Positions 53,254 to 62,827 are shown, counted from the first letter of the stretch. The stretch is 64,000 bases of DNA from Pseudogemmobacter bohemicus (GCF_003290025.1 NZ_QNHG01000003.1:698413-762412), one strand, 5' to 3'. Translations and numbers: made by a program. Notes: generated by a model from the letters alone, not told the origin.

Positions 53254-54183
53254 ATGTCGCACCCCAATCTTGAAAGCGATCTGATGCGGGGCTTTCTGGC
53301 CGTGGCGGAATCGGGTTCGGTGACGCAGGCGGCCTCGCGGCTGGGGCGGACGCAATCGGCGGTCAGCCTGTTGATCCGGCGGCTGGAGGACAATCTCGGC
53401 CAGCCTTTGTTCCAGCGGCTGGCGCGGGGTGTCAGCCTGACCGCGCGGGGCGAGCAGCTTCTGCCTTATGCGCAACGGGTGGTGGCACTGTTGGACGAGG
53501 CGACGCTGGCGCTGCGCGAAAAGCCCCTGACCGGCCCGGTTCGGGTGGGCATTCCGGATGAATATTCCGGCACCATCCTGCCGCGCGCGCTGGCAGCCTT
53601 TGACGAGCGGCATGAAGGGTTGCAGGTCTCGGTCCTGTGCGACCATTCCGAGCGGCAGATGGAGGCGCTGGAAGAGGACCGGCTGGATATCGCGGTGATC
53701 CACGATACCAGCTATTTCCAGGAGGGGGAGCTGCTGGCCATCGACCCGACTGTCTGGGTCACCTCGATCGCCCATATGCAGCATTTGCGCAGCCCGGTGC
53801 CGGTCTCTGTCTATATCGAAAGCTCCTGGTGCCGCGAATTCGCCGAGGCCTCGCTGAACCACCAGGGGATGCGCTGGCGGCGGGCCTGGTATTGCGATGT
53901 GGCCAGCGGCATGCGCAATGCGGTGACCAATGGCATGGCGATCTCGCCGCTGTCGCGCTCGACCATCCCGGCCGGTTGCCGTGAGCTGACGGTGGAGGAG
54001 GGTTTCCCCTCGATTGATTCGGCGCGGGTTCTGCTCAGGCGCAATCCGCGTGGCACCTCGCCCGCCATCGAGGGTATGGCAGCGGTGCTGCGCGAGGCCT
54101 TCCGCCCGCTGGCGATGGCGCGGGCGCCCGGAACCGAGGAAAAGGTCGCGCCCGAACGTATGGTCCTGGCGCCGCGCCTCTGA
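53254..54183 (+). CDS. LysR-family transcriptional regulator
   Basis: 309 residues from ATG 53254 (ATG 53242 directly abuts the operator and would add four). The winged helix-turn-helix is at 6-65 (GFLAVAESGSVTQAASRLGR, then QSAVSLLIRRLEDNLGQPLF). The ligand domain starts near 90 (GPVRVGIPDEYSGTILPRAL). Divergent from the DUF1127 gene across 102 bases. Inducer unknown. Confidence 0.93.
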   Translation: MSHPNLESDLMRGFLAVAESGSVTQAASRLGRTQSAVSLLIRRLEDNLGQPLFQRLARGVSLTARGEQLLPYAQRVVALLDEATLALREKPLTGPVRVGIPDEYSGTILPRALAAFDERHEGLQVSVLCDHSERQMEALEEDRLDIAVIHDTSYFQEGELLAIDPTVWVTSIAHMQHLRSPVPVSVYIESSWCREFAEASLNHQGMRWRRAWYCDVASGMRNAVTNGMAISPLSRSTIPAGCRELTVEEGFPSIDSARVLLRRNPRGTSPAIEGMAAVLREAFRPLAMARAPGTEEKVAPERMVLAPRL

Positions 54184-54266
54184 CCGCAGCGGCAAAACCC
54201 GACCCGGGCGACGCTTGGCAGGGCGCGGCCCGCATGGCAGTCTCGCCGCAGAAGGAGACCCGTCCG

Positions 54267-54869
54267 ATGCGAAAGATCCTGTTTCCCCTGCTTATATCGG
54301 CACCCCCCGCCTTTGCTCAAAGTACGCTGCCGGGGGACGATGCCGCGATTGCGGTTTTTTCAGCCAGTTTCGGCGAGGATTGTATGGGCGCATTCCTGGA
54401 AAATGGCGGGCTGATCGAGCCGCCGCAGCGCTTTGAGGTCGAAAGCCCCAGTACCTGGAGCGATCCGGTGCCGATGGTGGTCTGGCAGTTCCGCTGCGAT
54501 ATCTATGCCTATAATACCTCTCAGGTCTTTATGGTCTCGACCGATATGGGCGGGGTGGTGCCGGTGGCGCTGGCCCGTCCGACGCTGAAGATCGAATATG
54601 ATGAAGAGGCTGCCGCCCCGGACGAGGCCGACAGCGTGGTGCGCCTGCTGGAAATCAATGGCTGGAGCGCGAACCCCGTGGCGATCAATGCCTCTTTCGA
54701 TCCGGCGACGCTGACGATTTCCGCCTATGCTTTCTGGCGCGGGATGGGGGATGCCTCGGATGCCGGGGTCTGGCGCTTGCAGGATAGCGCCTTCCGGCTG
54801 CAGCGCTACGAGGTCGATGCCAGCTATGATGGTGAGGGCAATCCCGTCACCCTGGTCGATTACCAGTGA
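54267..54869 (+). CDS. Secreted hypothetical protein, DUF1176-like
   Basis: 200 residues from ATG 54267 (GAAGGAGACC upstream). A short signal peptide (KILFPLLISAPPAFAQ) is followed by an exported domain with two cysteines (EDCMGAF, FRCDIYAYN), probably a disulfide. The YNTSQVFM and GDASDAGVWRLQDSAFRL segments resemble DUF1176 proteins. The ogt start overlaps its stop (GTGA). Confidence 0.65.
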   Translation: MRKILFPLLISAPPAFAQSTLPGDDAAIAVFSASFGEDCMGAFLENGGLIEPPQRFEVESPSTWSDPVPMVVWQFRCDIYAYNTSQVFMVSTDMGGVVPVALARPTLKIEYDEEAAAPDEADSVVRLLEINGWSANPVAINASFDPATLTISAYAFWRGMGDASDAGVWRLQDSAFRLQRYEVDASYDGEGNPVTLVDYQ

Positions 54870-55312
54870 CGAATTCCTGCCTCACCCCCTTTGGGCCGGT
54901 CTCGCTGCGCGACGATGGGGCGAGGATCACGGCGCTGGTCTGGGGCGAGGGGGAGGGCGAGCCGGACGCCTTGCAGCGTGAGGGGCTGGCGCAGCTTGCG
55001 GCCTGGTTCGACCGCCGGCTGACGCGCTTTGACCTGCCGCTGGACTGGGGCACCGGGCTGCATGAGAAGGTGCGGCGCGCCATGGCGGCGATCCCGATGG
55101 GCGAGACCCGCACCTATGGCGATATCGCCAGGCTGACCGGCGCCCCCGCCCAGGCGGTGGGCCAGGCCTGCGGCGCCAATCCGGTGCCGATCATCATCCC
55201 CTGCCACCGGGTTCTGGGCGCGAAAACCCTGGGGGGGTTCTCGGCGCCCGGCGGCGTCGAGACCAAAGTGGCGCTGTTGCGTTTCGAGGGGGCGGCGGGT
55301 CTTCTGATCTGA
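54866..55312 (+). CDS. ogt: Methylated-DNA-protein-cysteine methyltransferase
   Basis: Suicidal repair of O6-alkylguanine, 148 residues, GTG start overlapping the previous stop. Active-site PCHRV near 110-114 (Cys111) with the preceding NPVPIIIPCHRVLG motif and the helix-turn-helix AIPMGETRTYGDIARLTG. Length and the absence of an AdaA domain fit Ogt. Confidence 0.93.
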   Translation: MTNSCLTPFGPVSLRDDGARITALVWGEGEGEPDALQREGLAQLAAWFDRRLTRFDLPLDWGTGLHEKVRRAMAAIPMGETRTYGDIARLTGAPAQAVGQACGANPVPIIIPCHRVLGAKTLGGFSAPGGVETKVALLRFEGAAGLLI

Positions 55313-55393
55313 GCAGCCTGATATGGGGCAGCTTGCCGCCGGCTTTGCGCCATGTCAGAGATTCGCGTAACGGAACTGTAACGGTTTTCCATC

Positions 55394-56230
55394 GTGACCC
55401 TCGGTGTCTTTCTGGCTGTCATGGCTGCGGCCTTTCTGCATGCGCTGTGGAATGCGCTGATCAAGCTTGGCACGTCCAAGATCGGTGCGATGGTGATCCT
55501 TTCGGTGATGGAAATCCCCATCGGCCTTGGCGTTGCCTTCTTCATGGGGCCGATCAATCCGGCCTCGATCCCCTGGGTGATCGCGGCGGGGATGACGCAT
55601 TTCGCCTATAAATACTTCCTCTGCTATGCCTATGAACGTGGTGATCTGAGCCGCGTCTACCCGATTGCGCGCGGGGCGGCGCCGATGCTGGTGGCGCTGG
55701 CCGGGACCTTCCTGCTGACCGATGAGATGAGCCCGCGCCAGTATCTCGCCATTGCGGTGCTGGCGGCGGGGATCCTGATGATGGCACGAGGGGTGTTTTC
55801 CAGCGATGAGAATCGCAAACTGGTGCCCTTCGCGCTCGGTTCGGCGCTGGCGACGGCCAGCTATACGCTGATCGACGGCCAGGGCGCGCGGATATCGGGC
55901 AATGCGGTCGCCTATATCGCCTGGGTCTTTGTGGCGGATGGGCTGATCTTTTCGCTGGGAATGCTGGCTCTGCGCGGCCGGGCCGTGGTGCCGGGGGGCT
56001 TTCAGGCCTGGAAGATGGGCACCATAGGCGCGGCCGCGAGCTTCGGCGCCTATGCGATCTCGGTCTGGGCGATGACCTTCGCGCCGATTGCACTGGTGGC
56101 GGCGCTGCGGGAGACCTCGATCCTGTTCGCGGTACTGATCGGCTGGCTGGTATTCGGCGAGAGGATGAGCCGGGATAAGCTTATGGCGGCGCTCGTCATC
56201 GTGGCGGGGGTGATCCTGACGAGGCTTTAA
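55394..56230 (+). CDS. EamA/DMT-family permease
   Basis: 278 residues, GTG start, ten predicted hydrophobic helices in two EamA repeats (about 1-135 and 150-278). The first helix contains VMAAAFLHALWNALIKLG and the second repeat IAWVFVADGLIFSLGMLAL. Exports or imports a small metabolite; the substrate cannot be told. A type B repeat element follows its stop. Confidence 0.88.
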   Translation: MTLGVFLAVMAAAFLHALWNALIKLGTSKIGAMVILSVMEIPIGLGVAFFMGPINPASIPWVIAAGMTHFAYKYFLCYAYERGDLSRVYPIARGAAPMLVALAGTFLLTDEMSPRQYLAIAVLAAGILMMARGVFSSDENRKLVPFALGSALATASYTLIDGQGARISGNAVAYIAWVFVADGLIFSLGMLALRGRAVVPGGFQAWKMGTIGAAASFGAYAISVWAMTFAPIALVAALRETSILFAVLIGWLVFGERMSRDKLMAALVIVAGVILTRL

Positions 56231-56233
56231 GCG

Positions 56234-56351
56234 AGGGGGCCAGCCCCCTCGGCGCGTGCCGCGCCTCACCCCCGGGATATTTAGAGACAGATGAAATACT
56301 AAGGAAGATGGATTTCATCTGTCTCTAAATATCCCCGCCGGAGGCTTCCGC
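56234..56351. repeat. Dispersed palindromic repeat, type B, complete
   Basis: GGGGGCCAGCCCCC head, then CCCCCGGGATATTTAGAGAC and AGATGAAAT, a centre of about 14 bases, then ATTTCATCTGTCTC and TAAATATCCCCGCCGGAGGC. It lies between the convergent eamA and pcs genes and would terminate both. Confidence 0.85.
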
Positions 56352-56373
56352 CGATAAGTCAGAGGCGACTGGC

Positions 56374-57078
56374 TTACCTGACGCGCCGGATCCCTTCCGG
56401 AATGATTTGCTGCAGGATCCCCGCCAGCGCGAGATAAAGCGAGGTCACGATCAGCCCCCAATGCGCGAGGCTTCCTTCGGCGAAATCCATCCAGGCGGCC
56501 CAGGCGGCAAAGACGATCCAGGCGATGGAGACCGGCAGCGATACCTTATGCCAGCGTTTGGTGCGGGTCGGGTGGATGAATTTCAGATTGGTGAACATCG
56601 CCACCGTCAGCAGGATCACGATGGTCAGGATCACGCCCTGCGACGGCGCCACTGCGAAGAGGACCAGCACCACCATATTCCAGCAGGCCGGGAAGCCGGC
56701 AAAGCTTTTATCCTTTGTCTTCATCCGCGTATCGGCGAAATAGACTACCGAGCCGAAGACGATCACGATGATCGCGATCCAGCCGGTCCAGCCATCCAGC
56801 AGTCCGGACTTGAACAGCGCATAGGCCGGGATGAACACATAGGTCAGGTAATCGACAATCAGATCCATCAGCACACCGTCATAGGTCGGCCAGTTTTTCT
56901 GAACGTCGAATTTGCGCGCCAGCGGCCCGTCGATCCCGTCGATGATCAGTGCAACCACCAGCCAGAGGAACATCAGGCTCCATTTTGCCTCGACCGCTGC
57001 CAGCATGGCCAGCATCGACAGGACCGCACCGGAGGCGGTCAGTAAATGGACGGAAAGGGCCTTATAACGGTCTGACAT
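56374..57078 (-). CDS. pcs: Phosphatidylcholine synthase
   Basis: Membrane enzyme that condenses CDP-diacylglycerol with choline to make phosphatidylcholine. From ATG 57078 it has 234 residues. The CDP-alcohol phosphotransferase motif begins DGIDGPLARKFD near 45 and ends YDGVLMDLIVD. Six to eight membrane helices. Typical of plant- and host-associated alphaproteobacteria and many Rhodobacterales. Confidence 0.93.
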   Translation of the reverse strand: MSDRYKALSVHLLTASGAVLSMLAMLAAVEAKWSLMFLWLVVALIIDGIDGPLARKFDVQKNWPTYDGVLMDLIVDYLTYVFIPAYALFKSGLLDGWTGWIAIIVIVFGSVVYFADTRMKTKDKSFAGFPACWNMVVLVLFAVAPSQGVILTIVILLTVAMFTNLKFIHPTRTKRWHKVSLPVSIAWIVFAAWAAWMDFAEGSLAHWGLIVTSLYLALAGILQQIIPEGIRRVR

Positions 57079-57124
57079 GATAAAGACATGACCGAAACGC
57101 GCCGCGAGTGCAATCACCGGCGGG

Positions 57125-58087
57125 TCAGGAAAGCCCCCGTTGCGGTGCGGAATGCGCTCGGGGATGCGCTGAGGCATATACTTCCATCAGCCGGGCGGCG
57201 TCGACGGCGGTATAGGCCTCGGTCGTGGAAAGCGAGGCATGGCCCAGCAATTCCTGGATCGAGCGCAGATCGCCGCCCGCCGACAGCAGATGTGTCGCGA
57301 AGCTGTGCCGCATCGCATGCGGGGTGGCGGTCGCGGGGAGGCCAAGCTGCAGCCGCGCCTGTTCCATCGCCTTCTGGATCAGGCGCGGGTTCAGCGCCCC
57401 GCCGCGCGCGCCGCGGAACAGGGGGGTGTCGGGCGTCACCTGCCAGGGGCAGAGGCGGATATACTCGGACACGGCCGCCCGCGCCGCCGGCAGCACCGGC
57501 ACCAGTCGCGTCTTGCCGCCCTTGCCGGTGATCCGCAGCATATCGGGCAGTGGCTGATCGGCGCCGGTCAGCGACAGCGCCTCGGAGATCCGCAGCCCGC
57601 AGCCGTAAAGCAGCGTCACCACCGCCACATCGCGCGCCTGTTGCCAGTCTTCGCGCGCCTGAAGGGCAACGGTGTCGATCATCTCCCGGGCATGGCTTTC
57701 GCTCAGGGGCCGTGGCAGGCGGCGGCGGTATTTCGGGCCGCGTGCCGAGAGGATCACCGTGGCCTCGCCGATGCCTTCCTGCCTCTCGGTCAGCCAGCGG
57801 GCGAAACTGCGCACCGATGACAACGCCCGCGCCAGCGAGCGCGCCGACAGCCCGCGCGCCCGTTCATGCGCCATCCAGGCGCGCAAATCAGTCTGGCTCA
57901 TCGCGGCAATCGCCGCCGGGCCGGCCGGCTCACCATGATGCGCGGCGAGGAACCCCATCCAGTTCACCACATCATGGCGATAGGCGCCAATCGTATGATT
58001 GGAGGCATTTTTCAACGCCGAAAGGGTCGCGAGCCAGTCGCTCAGCGCCGCGCGCATCTGCGGCGACAGCGCGGCAAGGTCATTCAC
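57125..58087 (-). CDS. xerC: Tyrosine recombinase XerC
   Basis: Resolves chromosome dimers at dif with XerD. 320 residues. Catalytic set R-K-H-R-H-Y: Arg in GCGLRISEAL, Lys in TGKGGKTR, His-x-x-Arg in HAMRHSFATH, His in LGHASLSTT, Tyr in TEAYTAVD. It overlaps the DUF484 gene by ATGA, the same pairing as in gammaproteobacteria. This is the core chromosomal recombinase, not a mobile integrase. Confidence 0.93.
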   Translation of the reverse strand: MNDLAALSPQMRAALSDWLATLSALKNASNHTIGAYRHDVVNWMGFLAAHHGEPAGPAAIAAMSQTDLRAWMAHERARGLSARSLARALSSVRSFARWLTERQEGIGEATVILSARGPKYRRRLPRPLSESHAREMIDTVALQAREDWQQARDVAVVTLLYGCGLRISEALSLTGADQPLPDMLRITGKGGKTRLVPVLPAARAAVSEYIRLCPWQVTPDTPLFRGARGGALNPRLIQKAMEQARLQLGLPATATPHAMRHSFATHLLSAGGDLRSIQELLGHASLSTTEAYTAVDAARLMEVYASAHPRAHSAPQRGLS

Positions 58088-58791
58088 GACAGGAACCGGC
58101 GCATCGAGCGCTCGAACACGCCGGCAAAGAAGGCCAGCAGATCGGTGCCCTGGGTCGGACGGAACTGATGCGGATCTTCTGAGCCAAGCGCCAGCATCCC
58201 CGGCAGCCGGCCCTGGCCGAAATCAAGCCGCAACAGCGCTTCGGACCGGATGAAGCCGGCGCCGTAAATGCGGTCGCACTCTGCCTGGACCTGGATGGCC
58301 ACCGGTCGCAGGGTGACATTGCGCGGCGCGGTCTGGCGGCCGGCCGTCAGATAGTTCGTGATAAACCCGGGCCCGGCGATCAGCAGCACAGTGCCAAGCC
58401 GCGCCAGCGCAGGATCCTCGTCCTGTTCACCCCCGCCGGCGCTTTCCAGCACCAGGCGCACCCGGTCGACCCTCAGCGTCGCCGCAACCTCGCCCGAGAG
58501 GCCGGCGAGGAATTCGCCGAAATCCAGCGGATCGAGCATCTGCAAAATGGCGCGGTGGATCTGGTTGGTGCCGGCAAGGTTCTCATAGGCCGCCGAGATC
58601 ACCGAACGATGCGTGTCTTCCAGCCGCTCCAGCCTTGTCTCCAGCCGCTGCATGGCAATGCCGCGCAGATCAATGACATTCGAGCCCATTGCCCGTTCAT
58701 TCGCCGCCACCAGCGCGTTCATCAGATCGCGATCATCCAGCAGAGTCTCAGGCTCCGCCAGGATGCGGTCGCGCAGGTCAGGTTCGATCAT
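58084..58791 (-). CDS. DUF484 family protein
   Basis: 235 residues. Helical N-terminal coiled coil (VIDLRGIAMQRLETRLERLE) then a GAF-like domain (about 100-230) with GSEDPHQFRPTQGTDLLAFF near the end. Conserved partner of xerC; function unknown, possibly signalling through the GAF-like domain. Confidence 0.88.
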   Translation of the reverse strand: MIEPDLRDRILAEPETLLDDRDLMNALVAANERAMGSNVIDLRGIAMQRLETRLERLEDTHRSVISAAYENLAGTNQIHRAILQMLDPLDFGEFLAGLSGEVAATLRVDRVRLVLESAGGGEQDEDPALARLGTVLLIAGPGFITNYLTAGRQTAPRNVTLRPVAIQVQAECDRIYGAGFIRSEALLRLDFGQGRLPGMLALGSEDPHQFRPTQGTDLLAFFAGVFERSMRRFLS

Positions 58792-58827
58792 TGCAAGCTG
58801 CTCGGGCTATTTTTGTTTGTTCGTGGC

Positions 58828-58858
58828 ATAATATAGCAAAAAAGTGAAAGCCAACGGA
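58828..58858 (-). promoter_or_regulatory. Possible promoter of DUF484-xerC
   Basis: An AT-rich patch upstream of the DUF484 start contains TTGGCT and, 16 bases on, ATTATG on the minus strand (with TATATT just before). It is the only AT-rich block in the surrounding kilobase. Confidence 0.3.
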
Positions 58859-59287
58859 TATTTTCCGCCCGGCTTTCGGGAAAGCGCGGCGCGCGTGGCA
58901 TATCTGCCTCCGGCGAGAGTGGTCAGGGGCGCTTTTTTCAGACTTCTGGCTTTGCGGTTTTCCCATGGTGATCCATGGCGTCAGACGATGCGGATGGCGT
59001 GAGGCGATAGCCGCCCGCCGATTGCCGCAGAACTGGTCCGGCGACATCTCAGCCTTCGGGGCGCGCGGGTTCTGCTGATCTGGCCGGACAAGGACATGAC
59101 CTGGCTCACGCCGGGGGGCGCCGATCTTTCTAATGCAGCGATCCGGTTCTGTCTTCCGCTCAGGGTCGCGACCCTCAGGTCCCACTAGAGCAGGCGACCA
59201 GCCCGACCCGGCCTCCTCCGCCAGGCCGGGCTGATCCGTTCCCGAGGGACGAAAAGGTCGGGACGTGGCCGACAGACAGAGCCTGTG

Positions 59288-59323
59288 CCCCACCCCGAGC
59301 CCCACCCCGAGCCCCACCCCGAG
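59288..59323 (+). repeat. 12-base tandem repeat, three copies
   Basis: CCCCACCCCGAG three times in succession (59288-59299, 59300-59311, 59312-59323). A simple slippage repeat in the noncoding gap before priA; in frame it would encode Pro-Thr/Ser units. Confidence 0.9.
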
Positions 59324-59762
59324 CCTCGCCTCGTTCCCCGCCGCCATCCCCGGGCGAGACGCCGTTGCGATGCCCGATTCATCGGAACAGCGGCCCATGC
59401 CAGCAAGACCGCCCAGCTGCGCGGGTCAGGACCGGAATGCACCGCCACGATGGCAGGGGGTCCCGAAAGCACTGGGGGGACAGCACGCAGGAGGCCCGAT
59501 CGAAGCGAGAGGACCTCGCCGCGTCTCACGAACCTGTGGCGCCCCCCCCCAGTTCGACCTCAAATCCTTCGACGACCGCCGCGCCGCCAGCGACCCCGAC
59601 CGACAAACCGCCGCACCCCATACCCGCATCGTATTCAGGAGCCGCGTCGATGCGCGCAACACCACCTGGATGGACTGCCTGGCCAGAAAGCAATGGGAAG
59701 GCCGGTGTCCGCTCCAAGCCGGCATCGCGCAACAACGCCCTGTTCAGATCAGGAGGAAAGCC

Positions 59763-59833
59763 CATTCCTCTTGACCGAAATACTCCGGGGGAGGCTGCCG
59801 CAGGCAGGCGGGGGCAGCGCCCCCTTCGCGCGG
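59763..59833. repeat. Dispersed palindromic repeat, type A, single arm
   Basis: CATTCCTCTTGACCGAAATA then CTCCGGGGGAGG, the same as the right arm at 19391-19425. It is followed by GGCTGCCGCAGGCAGGC and GGGGGCAGCGCCCCC hairpins. It lies just past the 3' end of priA. Confidence 0.7.
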
Positions 59834-59848
59834 CCAGAAAAGGCCCTG

Positions 59849-62041
59849 TCACAAAAAACTTTGCGGGTCGATATCAATGGCCAGCCGGATGCCTTTGGGC
59901 TGGCGGGTCTGCCGCAGCCAGGCCGCAATGGCATTTTGCAGAGCGGCGTTTTTCGGCGCACGGATCAGCAGGCGAACACGGTGGCGGCCGCGCACCCGGG
60001 CAACAGGGGCAGGGGCGGGGCCCAGCACCTCACCGCCGACCTGGCGGATCGGGCCATCGGCCCGGGCGAGATCGGCTCCGAAATCGAACAACGGTTGCAG
60101 ATCGGCCCCGGAAAGGATGATGCCGGCAAAACGGCCGAAAGGGGGGGCGCTGGCCTGCCGACGCTCATCCGCCTGCGCCCGCCAGAAGGCTTCCTCGTTG
60201 CCGCCAAGAATGGCGCGGATCACCGGATGTTCGGGCTGATGGGTCTGCAACCAGGCCTCGCCCGGTTTTTCAGCCCGACCCGCGCGCCCTGCGACCTGGC
60301 GCATCAGCTGAAAGGTGCGTTCTGCGGCACGCAGATCCGATCCCTGCAGACCCAGATCGGCGTCGATCACCCCTACCAGCGTCAGATGCGGGAAATTATG
60401 CCCTTTCGCGACGATCTGCGTGCCGATGATGATATCGGCGCCGCCCGCCGCGATCTCCTCGATCTGTGCCTTCAGCGCCCGGGCCGAGCCGAAGAGGTCC
60501 GAGGACAGCACCGCCACCCGCGCCTCGGGAAAGCGCGCTGTGACCTCTTCGGCCAGCCGCTCCACCCCTGGGCCAATCGCCGCCATCCGCCCCTCGACCC
60601 CGCAGGAGGGACAGCTTTCCGGAATCGGTTTCGTCGCGCCGCATTGATGGCAGACGAGGCGTTTGAGAAAGCGGTGCTCCACCATCCGCGCATCGCAATG
60701 GTCGCAGCCGACCTGCTGGCCGCAGGCCCGACACAGCGTCACCGGCGCATAACCCCGCCGGTTGATGAACAACAGCGCCTGTTCGCCGGCCCGAACCCGC
60801 GCCTCGACTCCTTTGGCCAGGGTTTCGGACATCCAGCGATCCGCCGGCAGTTTCTCGGCCCGCATATCAATGGCGCGCATGCCGGGCATTTCTGCCGTGC
60901 CGAACCGCGCCGTCAGATCCAGCCGCCGATAACGCCCCTGTCCGGCATTGACCCAGCTTTCCAGCGAGGGCGTGGCCGAAGCCAGCACCACCGGGCAATG
61001 CGTGATCGAGGCGCGCAGCACCGCCATATCCCGCGCATTGTAAAGCGCGCCCTCTTCCTGCTTGTATGAGCTGTCATGCTCTTCATCGACCACGATCAGC
61101 GCGAGGTCCCGGAAGGGTAGGAACAGCGCCGAACGGGCGCCGACCACGAGGCCGACATCGCCGGTGGCGACCATTTTCCACAACCGGCGGCGCTCGGTCT
61201 GGGTCACGCCGGAATGCCATTCGCCGGGGCGGGCGCCGAAACGGGCCTCGACGCGGGACAGGAAATCGGCGGTCAGCGCGATCTCGGGCAAGAGGACCAG
61301 CGCCTGACGCCCACGCCTGAGCGCCTCGGCCACCGCCTCAAGATAGACCTCGGTTTTGCCCGACCCTGTGACGCCTTTCAGAAGGACCGGCTGAAAGCCC
61401 GCCTCGCCCACCATGGCGCGCAGGGATTCGCCCGCAGGGATCTGATCGCCCGAGAGCCGTCCCGGCATGGCGGCATCAAGGCGCGGATAGGGCAGGTCGC
61501 GCGGCGCGTCCTCCTCGGAGATCACGCCGAGCTTCACCAGCCCCTTGACCACCGACGCGGAAACCGAGGCCGCCTCGGCCAGTTCACCCGGCAGGACCGC
61601 CGCGCCACCGAACTGGCGCAACGCCTCGATCACGCGGTGGCGGGCATCGGTCAGCTGGTTCGGCACCGGGCCGGTCATCCGCAAGACCTTGCGCATCGAG
61701 GGCGGATCCAGCAGCCCGGGCGCGCGGGTTGCCAGCCGCAGCATCGAGGGCAGCCAGGTCATGGTGTAATCGGCGGCGCGCATCAGGAACTGGCGCAGCT
61801 CGGCCCGCATCGGGGCCACATCCAGCACCTGACGGATATCGCGCAGCTTCGCGCGGTCGAACCCGCCCGTGCCGGGCCCCCATACAACGCCGAGGACCCG
61901 GCGCGGACCCAGCGGCACCTCTACGAAATCGCCGGTGCCGCAGCCGCCCTCGGGCGCGCGGTAATCGAGAAACGGGCCAAGCGGCTCGGTGGTCAGCACC
62001 GCCACCGCCTCTCCCGCATCGAAAACCCGTTCCGTGATCAT
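59849..62041 (-). CDS. priA: Primosomal protein N' (replication restart helicase)
   Basis: 3'-5' DNA helicase that reloads the replisome. 730 residues. Helicase motifs: Walker A VTGSGKTEVY near 227-236, DEEH box near 313 (IVVDEEHDSSYKQEE), TATPSLES-like LASATPSLES. Eight cysteines in two zinc-binding pairs (CRACGQQVGCDHCD and CHQCG...CPSCG). ATG 62041 is divergent from fsa. Confidence 0.97.
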   Translation of the reverse strand: MITERVFDAGEAVAVLTTEPLGPFLDYRAPEGGCGTGDFVEVPLGPRRVLGVVWGPGTGGFDRAKLRDIRQVLDVAPMRAELRQFLMRAADYTMTWLPSMLRLATRAPGLLDPPSMRKVLRMTGPVPNQLTDARHRVIEALRQFGGAAVLPGELAEAASVSASVVKGLVKLGVISEEDAPRDLPYPRLDAAMPGRLSGDQIPAGESLRAMVGEAGFQPVLLKGVTGSGKTEVYLEAVAEALRRGRQALVLLPEIALTADFLSRVEARFGARPGEWHSGVTQTERRRLWKMVATGDVGLVVGARSALFLPFRDLALIVVDEEHDSSYKQEEGALYNARDMAVLRASITHCPVVLASATPSLESWVNAGQGRYRRLDLTARFGTAEMPGMRAIDMRAEKLPADRWMSETLAKGVEARVRAGEQALLFINRRGYAPVTLCRACGQQVGCDHCDARMVEHRFLKRLVCHQCGATKPIPESCPSCGVEGRMAAIGPGVERLAEEVTARFPEARVAVLSSDLFGSARALKAQIEEIAAGGADIIIGTQIVAKGHNFPHLTLVGVIDADLGLQGSDLRAAERTFQLMRQVAGRAGRAEKPGEAWLQTHQPEHPVIRAILGGNEEAFWRAQADERRQASAPPFGRFAGIILSGADLQPLFDFGADLARADGPIRQVGGEVLGPAPAPVARVRGRHRVRLLIRAPKNAALQNAIAAWLRQTRQPKGIRLAIDIDPQSFL

Positions 62042-62044
62042 TTC

Positions 62045-62058
62045 TGTTAGCGCTCACA
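62045..62058. promoter_or_regulatory. LacI-family operator-like palindrome between priA and fsa
   Basis: TGTTAGCGCTCACA: a 14-base near-palindrome with one mismatch, close to the TGTTAGCGCTAACA consensus recognised by many LacI-family sugar regulators. It lies 3 bases upstream of the priA start and 116 bases upstream of fsa. Could also overlap the priA ribosome site. Confidence 0.4.
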
Positions 62059-62173
62059 TTTCCAGGCCCGGACCCTCTTTCACCCCAGGCCGCTTTGCGG
62101 TAATACCGCCCCCGACCCCCTTACTCCACCCACTACTCCACCAAAACCAGCCGCCCAATGGGAGCATGACGCC

Positions 62174-62827
62174 ATGAAGTTCTTTGTCGATACCGCTGAT
62201 GTGGATGCCATCCGTGAGCTGAACGATCTGGGAATGGTGGATGGTGTGACCACCAACCCGTCGATCATTCTGAAATCGGGCCGTGACATCCTGGAAGTCA
62301 CCAAAGAGATCTGTTCGCTTGTCACCGGCCCGGTCTCGGCCGAGGTCGTCGCCGACAAGGCTGATGACATGATCGCCGAGGGCCGCAAACTGGCCCAGAT
62401 CGCCTCGAATATTGCGGTGAAAGTGCCGCTGACCTGGGATGGTCTGAAAGCCTGCAAAGTGCTGTCGGGCGAAGGCAAGATGGTCAATGTGACGCTTTGC
62501 TTCTCGGCCAACCAGGCGCTGCTGGCGGCAAAAGCCGGTGCGACCTTCATCTCGCCCTTCGTGGGCCGGCTGGACGATATCAACCTGGACGGCCTTGATC
62601 TGATCCAGGATATCCGCACCATCTATGACAATTACGGGTTCGAAACCCAGATCCTCGCGGCCTCGGTCCGCACCGTGAACCATGCGAAAGACTGTGCGCT
62701 GATCGGCGCCGACGTGATGACCGCACCGCCTTCGGTGATCAAGGCGATGGCGAACCATATCCTGACCGATAAGGGGCTGGAGCAATTCGCGAAGGACTGG
62801 GCGAAGACCGGTCAGAAGATCCTCTGA
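62174..62827 (+). CDS. fsa: Fructose-6-phosphate aldolase / transaldolase-type enzyme
   Basis: 217-residue short transaldolase-family protein (TalC/FSA, MipB type). Schiff-base Lys83 in [26 protein letters not shown] start and GVTTNPSI substrate loop are typical. Sequence alone does not separate F6P aldolase from true transaldolase activity. It is a monocistronic unit between priA and a terminator. Confidence 0.92.
   Translation: MKFFVDTADVDAIRELNDLGMVDGVTTNPSIILKSGRDILEVTKEICSLVTGPVSAEVVADKADDMIAEGRKLAQIASNIAVKVPLTWDGLKACKVLSGEGKMVNVTLCFSANQALLAAKAGATFISPFVGRLDDINLDGLDLIQDIRTIYDNYGFETQILAASVRTVNHAKDCALIGADVMTAPPSVIKAMANHILTDKGLEQFAKDWAKTGQKIL

Larger units (their letters stand above)
58792..59762. 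other. Gene-poor kilobase between DUF484 and priA
   Basis: About 970 bases without a recognised gene. Plus-frame codons at 59011-59190 read AAELVRRHLSLRGARVLL and WPDKDMTWLTPGG with good third-position GC before a TAG, but lack a start: a possible remnant. Further along, a 12-base repeat (59288-59323) and Ser/Pro/Thr-rich frames occur. Most likely a site of gene decay. Confidence 0.5.

Noticed and set aside
57125..58087. Tyrosine recombinase as sign of an integrated element
   Set aside because: Its pairing with DUF484 and its full-length XerC motifs identify the core chromosomal recombinase, and no attachment repeats were found.
59285..61069. A 594-codon plus-strand frame running into priA
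   Set aside because: Two thirds is antisense to the well-supported priA; the first third is low-complexity sequence containing the 12-base repeat.
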